Positions 1 to 12,311 of a stretch of 64,000 nt of DNA are shown piece after piece (the stretch's first letter is position 1; each line of letters starts with the position of its first letter). Source of the DNA: Embiotoca jacksoni (Eukaryota > Chordata > Actinopteri > Embiotocidae); NCBI GenBank assembly GCA_022577435.1, contig JAKOON010000021.1, positions 9,076,199 to 9,140,198 of the forward strand. Direction: 5' to 3'. The notes below the pieces were generated by a model. That model was not told the origin of the DNA. It saw only the letters and a list, made by a program, of their open reading frames with translations, and did no database searches. The position numbers and the translations under genes are program-made.

Positions 1-1029
1 CATTCTTATCTTAGTGCTCCATAAGGAAGTTGTGGGCTTTCATAAGAAATCTCCACTCACCCAGACAACATGTACATATCATGGCCGTTTTAATATGTCT
101 CAGGCACAAACGTTCGAGGCTGTGCAGAAATGTTTCTCCGAAAAGTGAATCACCCTGAGATGACAGCACTGTTACATGCTCCTGTGTTATTGCTGCGGTC
201 AGTCTGTGAGCTGAATGTGTCAATGGATATTTCAAGGGCTTTCACTGTCACATCCCACAGTGCATTGACATGAAGTCCACTTAATAAGCATATGTTGTCC
301 CTCTAATGGAGCCCCTTTATGAACTGAAAGGTTGTCAAGAAGCGTGGCCATAATCTGCTTACCTAATAGTGAATACAAGAGCGGCAAAAGGATGGCTGGA
401 GCATTTAACACCTGTAAAAGCTTCATTTTAATAACACTGGCAATTTCACTGTAAATTATAATGACATTATACCTTAGGGTGCTGTAATCGCCTTTAATTC
501 AGTTTTTTATTCCAGTTCATTCTCAGCAGTTTGGAACTGTAGACTAGGGGCATACATGCAAGACAAATATCATTGTGGCGGCAGGAAATAATAAGTATAA
601 CAATAATATTATGAACTGAAATGCTGTGAGGCAGCTGTTCTAACACGTTTCCACGTCTGACCTTCTGCCTTTTCATGTTGCAGATGTGAAAGGGAGATAA
701 TAAAGTGATTTCACCAAAAAGTTTCTGCCCTTATGGACTGACATGGATTGTCGTCACTTCATGCGGCATGACTTCATTCTTGAATAAACAGTGTCAGAAT
801 AATACAAAATGGTGAAATCTTGAAAAATATTTCACATAGAAGAGAATAGACAATATATCCATAAGAAGTAACTGTGTCCTGGTGCTTTTCCCACATTTAT
901 TTATTTATTTATCATACAGAAACATCTGTTTAGCTGTATAGATCAACACATTACTACCACTGATGATTACATTTGGTCATAATCAGTTTTTAAAATTATA
1001 AACATTTTTTAGTTCAGAACACACGACAT
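1..1029. other. no gene seen
   Basis: AT-rich sequence. The short frames present have no recognisable similarity. A small TTTA run is at 897-912. Confidence 0.6.
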
Positions 1030-1375
1030 GGTATTTGACTTGAGACTTGTTCTTTCTTGGGACATGTTTGTTTTGACTTGGGACTTGAGACGTGCTGGTC
1101 TTGATGTGGAACTTAACTTGGGACTTGTTGGTGCTGACTTGGTATGGGCTTATCCAGTCTTGGGATCTGAGACTTATATTCTTTTGGGACCTGCCTCGAC
1201 TTGATACTTGTTGGTCTTGATGTGGGACTTGTTAATCTTAATTTGGGAGTTTGAAGTTTTGACTTGATACTTTACTTGAGAAATGTTGGTGTTGAAACCA
1301 AACAGGGACTTGTTGGTGTTGGTAAGTATTAGTTTTGACTCAGAACTTGTTCTTAATTTGGGACTGAGCCCAGAC
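1030..1375. repeat. degenerate minisatellite of (T)TGGGACTTG units
   Basis: Many variants of TTGGGACTTG, GACTTGAGACTTG and CTTGTTGGT(G/C)TTGA in head-to-tail arrangement over about 340 bp. Such tracts are common in fish. The 67-69 codon frames on both strands are by-products. Confidence 0.75.
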
Positions 1376-2262
1376 ATGAGACTTTTTTTGTTGTCTCAAC
1401 TGTGGTTGAAAGCCTCAGGATTGGTTAATAAGTGGGCTTTCAGTTATTTTGCCAAACAAGAGTTTTACGCTTCAAACAAATGTGAGTACTGAACACAATA
1501 TGACACGGATTGTAAATAAACTACAGTAGCAACTGTACATACAACAGTCACCCATTAAATGCATAAAGCTTTTTATAATTTAGACAAAAAAAAATTGAAG
1601 TTAGGCAGCAAACCTTTTTGCTGACCAGGCAACCATCTCCATATGCCTGCAGCTGACCTTTTTCAGAGCAGTCGATGTGATTGTATATGCCATTCTCAGG
1701 AGGGTTCCAGGAACATGACAGTGACTTTAATTCCTTCCCCATACCCCGGAGACCTCCTGGATGAGGGACAACAGTAACTATCTACTTGAACTGAATAACA
1801 CTATCAGGGCTAGCCTGGATCCTGTGAAATAAACTAATATTTCTCAGCGACAGCATTTGACAATGTGATGGAATTAGTGTCAAATCCAGTTTTCACTGTG
1901 CCGCATAACAATGATAAAGAAAATGAGACAAATAGAAATGAAAAAAGATACAGAAAAGTGATAGAATTGGTAGGTAAAATATAAAACTCGAAGCAAACGG
2001 AGTATTAGTTTTTGCAAAAAACATATGTTGAGCATCCTCAAAAGATGGCTTACATGCCAAAAATTGGATATTTACCTGTTGATGCTGTAGAATAACAAAT
2101 TTCAAAGGAAAAGCCATTTTACATCAAACAAATGTACACTAGGAAGCACAATAACTGTGCACATAGAAATGCGTTTAAGAATAGTCACATTAGTTTAAGA
2201 ATGATGATAACCTCTACAGAAAGTTTTAAGGCTGGGAAAGAAGTGAAAAAAGGTACACCTTT

Positions 2263-2640
2263 GTCCGTCTATCCATCCATCTGTTTTCTGCTGCTTATCC
2301 GAGGTCAGACAGCAGCAAATTAGGGCAGACGTTCCTCTCTATAGCAACCTTTTCCAGCTATTCTTGGGGGATTGCGAGGAGTTCCCGGGCCAGATTAGAT
2401 ATATAATCTCTCCAGCATGATGTGGGTTTATACGCTGTCTCGTATCTGTTGTCCAAGCTCCTGACCCTTTCTCTAAGGTTGATCCGGCCAACCTATGGAG
2501 GAAACTCATTAATCGCACTGTTTTGGTCACTACCCAAAGTTTATAACCATAGGTAAGGGTCGGAACGTTGATCGACTGGTAAATCGAAAGCTTTGCCTTT
2601 TGGCTCTGTTCCCTCTTCACAAAAATGGTCTAGTGCTACA
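2263..2640 (-). mobile_element. 3' fragment of a non-LTR retrotransposon (L2/Rex1-type)
   Basis: The minus-strand translation at 2339-2620 contains KAKLSIYQSINVPTLTYGYK and LWVV, and after a small deletion MSFLHRLAGSTL, the conserved C-terminal part of reverse-transcriptase ORFs in this teleost LINE group. The adjacent 3' untranslated stretch with CTATCCATCCAT and CTTATCCGAGGTC follows at 2263-2340. Truncated at 5', with frame damage. Confidence 0.75.
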
Positions 2641-4190
2641 ATCTCCCTCTTACTGGTGTCTAAAACCAGCAAAAACACGACCAATCAAATCCTGGTTGAT
2701 ACCAGAATTAAAAGGTTTATTGGTGGCAGCCATGCATCTTCTTTCAGAGATGTGAGCCACAGTCAAAGACATTTTTTAAGGTCTTCATCAAAAACCTTTC
2801 ATCACAAGGTTGGCGTTCAGAGCATCACAACTCACATTATTTCCACCTACAAAAGCTCAGGGTGAGTCATCAAAGTTAATAAACCTTTTCAACCCACTCA
2901 GTTCTAACCTTGAAACACAAAAGAGTTTAACATGCATGCAAGATTGGTTTATGTTACTGAAAGATCAGCTAAAAGCCAAATCTCAAACCACATAGAACAC
3001 ATAGTATAAAAGACAAATACGGCCAAGTATTGGAAATTTAGTACAAACAGAACAAAATGATAAATGTAAACTAATGCTGGAGAGACACAAGCGTGGTTCA
3101 ACGCATTCCGTTTGACCCAAGAGTCAAGCAGACACGACTGACCCTAAAAGCTGAGAAATCATTGACAACATGTTGACTGAGTGGACACTACCTGGCAGAC
3201 AGAGACAGAACAAGAGGTCAGGCGGTGTTCATTTTGTGAAATACTACCTCTGAGTTACAAAGAAAAATATAAGCAAGTCATGTTGAAAAAACTACTCCAC
3301 CTTTGTTCAAAATGTTTCCGTGAGAGAACTACTTGAGCTCCTGATATTTTGGGTGTTATTTCTCTTTGGTGAGTTTAAATGTGTCACCAGTCAGTGGCAG
3401 AACAACAGGACTGAGTTAAAACAGCAGACTTAAATCCCAAATCATGACGTAAATGTCTTGGTCACACTTGCCGCAATTATGTAGGGGTTGCTTTGATGTC
3501 GTGCCAATGAAGCAGCCCAGTTGGACCGAGATAAGGAGAGGTGGGAGTTTTGGTCCACGTCACATCCCACCAAAACATGACAGTGCCTTGTTGTTTCTGT
3601 AATTTTTTAACAGTTTAATCAATGGTCAAGATCTTTCCCATGTCCTCTCAAAGCACCTGGCAAATATTTAGCTGTTACTATGATGGCCTCGACTAACACG
3701 TGGTACGCAATACACGTGGACATAAAATACCTGCTGAGTCCGGGTATTTTGATTTCAAATTGTCAAAGTTCTGCCCTTCTTTGAGGAAATGTTAGAAATT
3801 TTAAACCCTCATGTCTGAAAAGAGGCAACCAGTGGAGATTCAGACAGGGTTAAAATGTTGTTTGGAGCATTTCAGTAATCCCTAATACCTGCAAAAATGA
3901 AACCTTTTTTCTTTTAATTGTCACTTTTCAGATCGGCCAGTTTGTAGCAAAATGAGACAAGCCCAGTGAAAATTGATGTCGGCAATCCTCTCCCCTTTCC
4001 TCTCATTCATTTCAGGGTGTTTGTGGTTTTATCAGTATTTTGTGATACTACCACGCTTATCTCCAAAGACGCTGGTTTTATAGACCATGTTAAAGCATAA
4101 ACCAAACCACGGTGTTACCTCTCCAGGTATGTTTTTCACTAGAGAGCGTCCAAACCATGTGTTATTTTGAAACAAATAACTTTTGAATTA
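2641..4190. other. no gene seen
   Basis: No coding similarity, RNA gene or clear repeat recognised. Frames of 60-90 codons here do not look protein-like. Confidence 0.55.
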
Positions 4191-4365
4191 GGTAGGTAGG
4201 TAGGTAGGTATTTACTTTATTAATCCCCGAGGGGAAATTTTTTCGCTACAGCAGCATACATACAGAAGCAATAAGACAATAATAGAAACAATAGAATAAA
4301 ATAATAGAATAGAATAATATAATAATAGAAAAGCAATAAAATTACCCCTCGGGATGGGGATGTGT
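4191..4365 (-). mobile_element. LINE 3' tail next to a (GGTA)n tract
   Basis: Contains TTTATTAATCCCCGAGGGG and an A/T-rich stretch rich in AATAGAA, as in the 3' tails of the LINE family described at 24.24 kb. A GGTA tetranucleotide run of five to six units lies directly at its end (4190-4210). Confidence 0.6.
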
Positions 4366-5006
4366 TAGATAATTACTGCTGCAATTACCCTCAATGTAAA
4401 ACGACTCCGCTTTTCCAACAGTTGTTGTTTCTGAGGAAATTAAACACTTTTACACTCACAAAGACAATTAAGAGAAGGGAGTCCTCACCATTGAAGCCTT
4501 TTCTTTCATCTAAGCGATAAAATAAAGTCAGAAATAAGCAAACCCACATTGAGTTGAGATGATGACTCTAAAACACCTCTAGGGACTTGAAGGAATAAAA
4601 AAGCAAAACAAAAATGAGTTTTACTTTAAAGAGTAGGTTCAAGGTTAAAAAAAAAAAAAAAAAAAATCAAAGCACAGGCAGCACAAGGAGGCAAACACAG
4701 AAATACAGGCGAGGTTCAAATAACATGTTAGAAGTAATCAAGGCAAATGGGTCACTGGAGACCAATGGCACAAAGACAATCTGGAAAATGAGGACTAGCA
4801 GGCTGGGAGTATATATACCCTGCAAGGATGATTAGCTGAGAGGGATCAGGTGAGTGGAGAGGAGGTGCAGGTCAGGTGACACTACTGGTAGGAAAGGACA
4901 GGCAGCTGGGAGTGGCAAGGTCTGAAAAGACATTGCAGTTAATGCATGGAAACAATCTAAGCGAATGAATGTCTGATTAAATTGATGAGGTGGATATCAC
5001 TTAGAT

Positions 5007-5432
5007 AAGAGGTCTTCAACAGGGGATCCGCGACCCCTAGGGGTCCGCAGAGGTACTGCAGGGGATCCGTGAAATATTTGGTTGATTAGACAATTTTTCT
5101 TCTTTTTTTTCCAACTTTTTTCCCCACAAATTTAAATGTCTTTAAATACACATTAACATGAATCAAACATGTTGTAGCAAATGGATGAATGGAGGCAGAA
5201 GATGCTATCTTTCAGTCAGAAATGCACCCATTCAGTGACACAGGAGCTCTCTCAAGCTGGACACCGGTTCACTCACAGCGTGAGACAAGCCTGGACATGT
5301 CCCTCCAAGCCTCCTGCACTCCTCCAGTTTAATATAAAACACAATTTTATTCAATATATATAGTAGGGGGTCCCTGCTCCATCTCTCTATCAGTTTGGGG
5401 GTCCTTGGCCTGAAAAACATTGTAGACCCCTG
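5007..5432. mobile_element. hAT-type MITE, 426 bp
   Basis: Left end AAGAGGTCTTCAAC and right end (reverse complement) CAGGGGTCTACAAT are imperfect inverted repeats. They are flanked by the 8-bp duplication ACTTAGAT at 4999-5006 and 5433-5440. The interior has no transposase frame. The right target copy abuts a fragment of a common percomorph repeat (5441-5504), so insertion was probably at the edge of, or into, an older repeat. Confidence 0.85.
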
Positions 5433-5440
5433 ACTTAGAT

Positions 5441-5504
5441 GGTATAGCGGGTTGCCCAGTAATCATAAAGTTGACAGTTTGATCCCTGGGTCTTCCAGTC
5501 CATA
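5441..5504 (-). repeat. fragment of a common percomorph dispersed repeat
   Basis: Reverse orientation of the family seen at 53151-53460: the 3' part with the GATCCCTGGG / CCAGTCCA motif. Truncated. Confidence 0.65.
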
Positions 5505-7144
5505 GGGTTTTGTTTATTTTCTTAAATAATTTAAATATAAAATTGAATCCTAAAACCATGTTTTTACAAGAATTGTAACTAAAGGCAGAAGTAGATTTGA
5601 CCAGTTACAGCAGTATCCCTTCATATGCCGTTGGGTGTGTTGCACTATGAGACTGCAGAGATGGTTGTATTACATGTCACAAGCTCACGTTTATTGAGAT
5701 TTACATTAGCACTGTATTTACATTTCTATGTAAAGCAAATTTGTGGAAAATGCATGTGTTCAGTTATTTTTTAATGTAAATAAGGAGGGCCAGATTTGGA
5801 CCTAGAACATATAGTAAAACCCCGATTTTTTTTTTAGCATTATATTGTTTATATTGTGATTACTACTTGCACTCCCTGGGTCAATAGTTGAGCAGTAATT
5901 GCCTCACAACTTTAACGTTAAATATCATCAACAACACAGTGCTGCCTTATCTGGCTTTGGGGACAAACTGATAACTTGTTATATTTATTATATAATCCGG
6001 ACATCATTATACCATATCACTGTGAGAGTCAGCCCACCATGGGATCCCCAGCACATAAAAATAGGCTCATTGATAAACCTCATTTGGTCCGATGCACTGC
6101 CCTTTGCATGATCCTGGGAAGACTTCCAATGGGAATCTAGAATATGTTGTTTCCCTTCTGACAAGGACATATCCCTCATTGAGATGGATGGATTTTAGAT
6201 GCAGAACGAAGTGGAAAAAATATACTTTTTAGATGACGGAAATATAAAATAAAAGAATCCACGGAAAAGTTGGCTCACTTCTGGATTTACCAAAAAAGCA
6301 CAGCAGTGTTTGTACCATCTGAAACAGTAGACAGTACTCATATTACATCTTGGTTTTAGTTTTACACCCAATTCTTTGAACACACACTTTTGAAAGTTAC
6401 CCAGTTTTAGTCTTTGTGCTCAGATGTGGCTCAAATGATGTACTCTTGACATGTTTAAAATACAGGAAAGCCCAGAGATGGACTCCTTCCCACTTTGAGA
6501 CGTGAAAAGACTGAAAAACAACAGAATATTAACCAGCGTAGCTTTCATCTGAATAATCGAATCAACATTATGTGCTTATTATAAAACAAGTCATTTACAT
6601 ATACATATATTGTTTCAAATATGAACACAGGAAGGAAGACCCAAGATTGCTTTGAAGGGTAATCAGTTTCTTAAGATGAGTCTTGAAATATCATTACTAT
6701 TCATTGAGAAATTCAAGTTGAGGCACGTGCTTTGAAAGGGGGAATGCATAATCAAATATCACCCCATTGGTAACTTGAAATACAAATGATGTATTTCAGC
6801 TTTAAGGTCAAACCACCATCAATTTCATATGTTGTCTGATCCTTTGATGATACTTCTCTCCAGTCTGCTTCACTCTCTGATGACCAGTTCATGTAAAACA
6901 CAAGGTCATTTACTTTCCTGTCCAGATATTATCGATAAATTATTAAAGTGGGAGAATAATTAAAAGCTGAATGCATGATCATGAGATGGACAGACTAGTA
7001 AAGCTTTCCCTTTGCTTTTGTTTCATTTTTTTCCCTTCTCTATAGCTTGTGCCAATAGTAGCTTTCTCACATTTTGCTGTAGTGGATGGACACGTGTATT
7101 TCACACTTTTCTGTGATACCAGGTTGTATTAAATATGGAATTGT
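5505..7144. other. no gene seen
   Basis: AT-rich, apparently unique sequence without recognisable features. Confidence 0.55.
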
Positions 7145-7320
7145 ACTCAGATGAACCACCAGAACACTGATCAGCAAGTGATACCATGATGACTTACGAG
7201 ACAAATGTATTGACATTGTATTTTATTAGAGAAGTTGATACTTTTTGAATGGGAGTCTTGTGAAGCAGAGTTTTTTTGTTTTTGTTTTTTTGGTAGCCAA
7301 AGTGTCTCTTAGTTTTATTG
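7145..7320 (+). repeat. dispersed repeat pair, copy A
   Basis: ACCACCAGAACACTGATC ... GAGAAGTTGATACTTTTTG, matched at 8927-9072 at a similar spacing. No coding potential seen. Confidence 0.6.
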
Positions 7321-8689
7321 CACTTTAAGGCACTTGCGCATTGTTTTCACTTTTCAGACTCGGAAGCTACGTCCCCTTTTACTGTGTATATATCGTCTGA
7401 TCTGGGCCCCAGCCTCAGGGCAACATGACCATCATCATGAACTTGGTTTCCCTGTATTGCATCAGTGGTGCATATAATACTATCTCTTCTGAATAATCCA
7501 CATTATTACATAATCAGCAAACATGTGCATCATTCAGACTCCTCACAAGATTCTTTCTTGTGACTCACAACAGCAGACAAGCTTAAAATAACATTTTCCT
7601 GGTAAACACAACTCCAATTCTCTTCTTTTAGGAGGGTAATTTAAAACAGTTGTTTAGAAAAACATTACATGGGTTCATGTTTCACATTTTTGAGCTTCCC
7701 AAGAACACAGAAAGTGCTAAATAATTCCTGGCTGGATCTCTTAGCTGTCTGTGCCCCCCAATACTGCAACCCTGGCTGAGCAGCCTATTTTTGTTTCCTG
7801 TAAACATGTTGCACAATGTTTGTGTCATTCCTTCCTGAATGAAGGAAGGAAAGATTTAAATAGATAAATACATTGTTGGGAAATGACGTGAACGATTGAC
7901 AGGGGGGAGGGGTAGGCCTAAGAAAAAGGAGAAGGAGGAAGCAGAGACAAGACAGAGATGAATAAATGCCCAACAGCGAGAGGGGTATGTAAATTGCCTA
8001 ACTGACATTTATTGATCTGCTCCTCTAATCATGTCATGGACAAATCCACACACATTCACAAACACACACACTCGCTCTCTGTCTCTCAGGGGTCCCATCA
8101 ATATTCTTTATTGAGAAACCTCTCTGGCAGTTTGCATCTGGTCTTAATTCCACATAGAGGGTGAAGGCTGGATCAGTCAGAGTAAAGGGGGCCAATGAAA
8201 ATAACTGCTGTCCACCAGTGCTTTAATTAGGACCAACACACATACGCACACACACGCTTCAGGCCGATTAATTAGTGTGACCTTTGATTGTGGCGTAACA
8301 TGACATTGTAAACCTTCATTCCGCACATTCACTTGAATGATGGTCAATTGAACAATTTAACATGTTTCGTTGAGCCAGTTAAACAGTTCAATGCTTTGGT
8401 TTGTGGCTGGTATTTCCGTTTTGGACCAGTCCTTGGTTTTATAAAGTTAAAAGGAAAATTTTGTTGCAAGTTGTAAAGAATGTGAAACGAAAAACAATTA
8501 CTCTAATTATTGCTTTAGTTTGAAGCAATAGTTGGATGTTCCTGCTGTCTGGCACAGAGTTACACAAGAAAGAGAATAGCAAACGTCACACACTGCAGAA
8601 TGCAACTTCATTGCAGTGCCAGATGGATTTATTTTGATTTCACCTGCAAAGAAAAACAAACAAAAAAAATAATCTTGCAGGAACATGTA

Positions 8690-8860
8690 AATTTCTTGTG
8701 TCTGTCTTAGCCCACCGTGAAGTCACCCATTGGTTTGTGAACTGCCTCGAGTTAGTTTGGTCCGCCGCCATCTTATTTTTTGCAGCCAGAAGTGAGCATA
8801 TTTGGACGAGCTGGGGAGAAACAAGCCGTGGTTCTGACTCCATCTGATTGGGAACCAAAC
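8690..8860 (-). repeat. second copy of the 56.1-56.56 kb repeat
   Basis: The reverse strand reads CCAATCAGAT, CTCACTTCTGG, AAGATGGCGGC and TTCACAAACCAATGGGTGAC, in the same order as at 56.4-56.55 kb. Frames crossing it are not genes. Confidence 0.6.
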
Positions 8861-8926
8861 ATGCCCGCAAACATACCTCCCTTTGAGGCCAAATATCAAA
8901 TGAATTACAGAATTATTTTTGAGAAG

Positions 8927-9072
8927 TACCACTGGAACACTGATCTGAAGGAGTAGAATTTAGCGAATGACACCATAATGACTCGTGGAAAGTGAAATTT
9001 TGACTTGTATTTCATGAGAGAAGTTGATGTTGTTGGAGGCACAGGTTTTTTTTTAAGACAGCCCCTTAGTGG
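8927..9072 (+). repeat. dispersed repeat pair, copy B
   Basis: TACCACTGGAACACTGATC ... GAGAAGTTGATGTTGTTGG parallels copy A at 7.15 kb in the same orientation, about 1.8 kb away. It starts soon after the repeat at 8.69-8.86 kb. Confidence 0.6.
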
Positions 9073-9894
9073 CTCAAGAAAACCTGCAGTTGCTGGTGCA
9101 GAGAAGGTGTGCCAAAAAAAAAAAAAATGAACAAAAGAATGAACGAAAAAGGCTTTGCTGGCTGACGCTCCAAAGTGTGCTTAGATAATGGATTTATTGA
9201 AGCAATCTGTTGGTGATGAAGAGGGCCATGGCGAAAAGGCGGAGAGAGCTCTGTGCTGTGAATGAACTGACAAAAGAACATAATGTTTGATAACCTTGTG
9301 GTTTCAATGCGAGCGTCCCACCGCAGGTTGGATAGTTTTAAAGATTTAACTAGTCAGAATCAAACATTTCAAGACGTGAGGCTATGGTAAAAAAATATTG
9401 GCATAAAGTTTGACTGTAAATAGGTAAAATAAGCATGTATGTTTTATAATTTTCTTCCAGACCTCTTACATAATGCGCCATAAGGCACTTAATATTTGAT
9501 CTCCAGCCTAACAACCAAAATGATTTGTTAAATACGAACTACGATCAAAACGAACAAACTGAAGCAGAAAAGAGAAAGAACAGAAGTTGTTGTGACTGTA
9601 AACTAAATTATAACACAACACCTCATTCATATAATCAAGTTGGACTACCTTTTTTTTTGCAGTTGTATAATGTTGCTTTACAAGAAACAATGAATAAAAT
9701 GAAATAGTATATTGCATAATATACTATGTGTTTGCCTATGTCAAGGGTAAACTGTTCATCATGAAATCAATGAATACAAATGATGCTCATGCATAAGTTC
9801 AATAAGGAGGATCTGTTTCCTCCTCATTCTTCTGTCGGGGTGCTTTTCCTGCTCCGTTGAAGTTCCCATCATTCATCTCCGATTCCTCCAAACA

Positions 9895-10080
9895 CTCGAG
9901 GCAGAAGACCGCCAACCTCTGAAGCCTGGTTCTGTCGTTGGTTTCTTCCTGTTAAAAGGGAAGTTTTCCTTTCAGCCGTAGCTCATGTGGGAATTGTTAA
10001 ATTGTTGGGTTCCTGTCTTAAGGGCCCTGAGAATTTGTGTGTTGTTATTCGGTGCTTCATAAATAAAAAGTTTTGAAATA
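9895..10080 (+). repeat. common fish repeat, GTTTCTTCCTGTTAAAAGGG type
   Basis: Contains GGTTTCTTCCTGTTAAAAGG, GGAATTGTTAAATTGTTGGG and AAATAAAAAGTTTTGA. I recognise the order from a widespread percomorph LINE-associated tail. Degenerate. Confidence 0.55.
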
Positions 10081-10439
10081 TGCATACTAGACTCCATCAC
10101 CTACAGCGTCGAGGCTATAGACGACCTGAATTTTGTGATGATGGTACTTAGGTTTTCCAACATGACAATGGAAATGTGCAAGCCTCTCACCCACAACAAC
10201 ACAATTTGTCGCTCCCCATCTGACCTCCTCTCCAGATTTGGCTTACTTCAGGCCAAATAGGTGCGGTCTTGGAAGTATTTAATTGCACCTCATACACACT
10301 TTTTATACATACAGTCTATGGTATACACTCAGTGCAGTGCTGGGTGGGAGTGGGCTTATCTTAAAGCTTACGACTACATTTAATGAAATTTCCTTGTGTG
10401 ACATAGAAATAGGTATTGTTTCAAAGCCGGTTCTTCAAA

Positions 10440-10715
10440 CTTTTATATTCATTAGTGTGGTGGCGGGGCGTGGTTTGGCTCAGCTGCAGGAGGGACTGAT
10501 TGGGGGAGTGGTTCAGGGAAAGGTGCCTGAAAGAGGCTTAATTGGCACAGCTGCAGGCAATTATTATTGATTTGTCTCTCTCCAGATATAAGCCCGAGCA
10601 GGTCACCACACGGGCTCGCACTCCTGAGGACACAGAGCAGCAGGCTGGCTGTGGAGAGGACGTGTGGCGTATGCTCGGCAGGAGATCCCAAGTGTGACAA
10701 AACTTTGAGGACATT
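10440..10715. repeat. GC-rich dispersed repeat interrupted by the hAT element
   Basis: Stretch beginning GTGGCGGGGCGTGG, clearly GC-richer than both flanks. Its style resembles elements seen in many copies in teleosts, but I cannot name the family. It ends at the hAT target duplication. Boundary approximate. Confidence 0.4.
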
Positions 10716-11229
10716 GTTTACGCTAGTGATGGTGAGATGAAGCCTCATGAGGCATCGAACCACTTCAGCCAATTGGTTCTAGAAAGGGTTCATTACTCGA
10801 AGCTTCATGTGCACACGAAACCACCTACTGGCCAAGTGTATAATCACAGTCAGCTGTATCTGAACCACATGTGATGCATTGAATGTTTGTGTCTGTTATG
10901 GCTGTTGGGAATGACTATGAATTACAAAAATGTATGACCAAATAATTTCTGTTCATAAATTATCACATATGTGCATAATAAAATATTTTTTGAATGTATT
11001 CTGTGTGTGTAAACTTTCCCAAAATGGTAGTATCATATGATATGGCAGGTTGTGTAATAATGTTTTTCTGTCACTTTAGGAAAATGGCATGGGCTTAAGC
11101 AGGCAGAGGACAGTGGAAGTGCTTGTGGAACTAGGAAGAGGGGACTGAATATGCTTGTGTAACTTGGACAATGATGTACAGGACAGGGGACATTTTATTC
11201 ATTTTTATTCAGAAATAACAGTTTCTCAA

Positions 11230-11780
11230 CAGTTTTTGGTTTTGTGGATGTCCACATGTCAGAAGTAAGGCTGACAGCAGCCACCTTTTCCACTTTAGCC
11301 TTAGCCTTCTCCTTAGCTGACTCCTACTTGGCCTCCACCATGGCCTTCAGAGCCTAAAGGAAAAAATATATAGTGCTGAACTGAGACACAATAAAGTACT
11401 CATTTGTTTCATGCATGCACCCATACATACCTGCCTTGTAGGGAGAACATAATTAGGATCCAGTTTGGACACAAATGCCCTGAATCCAACATCATCCACA
11501 ATACTGAAGGGCTGTGTGTCCTTCACTATCATGGAGACGAGGGCTTCATCCAGCTCTTGTTTTCTGGTGGCTGGTTAAAAGAGAATAAATACAGTGTCTG
11601 TTACCTGTCTTTATTTGCACAATAAACAAAAGTGAACAGGGAAAAATTGTGATGGTGCATTTGTAATATTGTAATGACTTACCTTGGCTGGGTGAAGCTC
11701 CAGTTTCCTCCTTATTCTCATACAAGGCACGGTAACGCTTCAGCATGGATGAGGTGTTGTTATTGTACCCCAACTCACCT
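11230..11780 (-). pseudogene. broken spliced BED/hAT transposase remnant
   Basis: Read on the minus strand: a piece resembling the end of a BED finger (NNNTSSMLKRYRALY, about 11683-11773) ends at the donor AAG|GTAAGT. Next comes the exon 11431-11558 with MIVKDTQPFSIVDDVGFRAF and SKLDPNYVLPTR, typical of the ZBED1/hAT linker, ending CAG|GTATGT. The third exon, from an acceptor at 11354, reads ALKAMVEAK, a TAG stop at 11324-11326, and then VAAVSLTSDMWTS, which holds the first catalytic Asp of the RNase-H-like core. Homology is lost after this. The stop and the missing core make it non-functional. Exon borders are predicted. Confidence 0.82.
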
Positions 11781-12222
11781 TTGAATAAAATAAGAAACTG
11801 TGAAAAATACAGTTCTTGATAAGCAAACCTAATGTGTCTGAAATAGAGCTAGATTTAGCTTACCTTATTAGGAGTTATCAAATCAAAGTGTTCCCACACA
11901 GGGGAAATCCTCCTCTTCCCAGCTGGCTCCATCTTATCACCTATCCTTCTCTCCTCACTCTCCTAAATCTCCAAACTATCTCTCTCTCTCTAACTTCTCC
12001 AAACGATCTCTCTCTCTCTAAACTCTCCAAACTATCCAAACTCTTAACTGACCCCAACTCTCCACCAACAACCCACATTTTGAATGGAGCCTGAGGGGTT
12101 TATATTGCTGTCAAACCTCCCGGCAAAATCTGAACCACTTCCCGAAGCAGTCACGTGGTACAGCCGGGCAGCGAGGCTTTGGACGTCATCATTTTTGGCT
12201 CCTCCCCTAAATGATGCAAGCC

Positions 12223-12311
12223 TCGACACACGCTTCGAGGAAACGCCCCCTCCATTACTCGACACACGCTTCAAGGAAACGCCCCCTCCATTACTCGACA
12301 CACGCTTCGAA
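12223..12311. repeat. 36-bp subterminal tandem repeat in the hAT element
   Basis: About 2.5 copies of a 36-bp unit built around CGACACACGCTTCGAGG and ACGCCCCCTCC, differing by one or two bases. Such repeats near hAT termini are typical transposase-binding arrays. The unit contains the palindromic core CTTCGAAG near its last copy. Confidence 0.85.

Noticed and set aside
12225..12311. CRISPR-like direct repeats
   Set aside because: Only 2.5 contiguous copies without spacers, inside a eukaryotic hAT transposon end.
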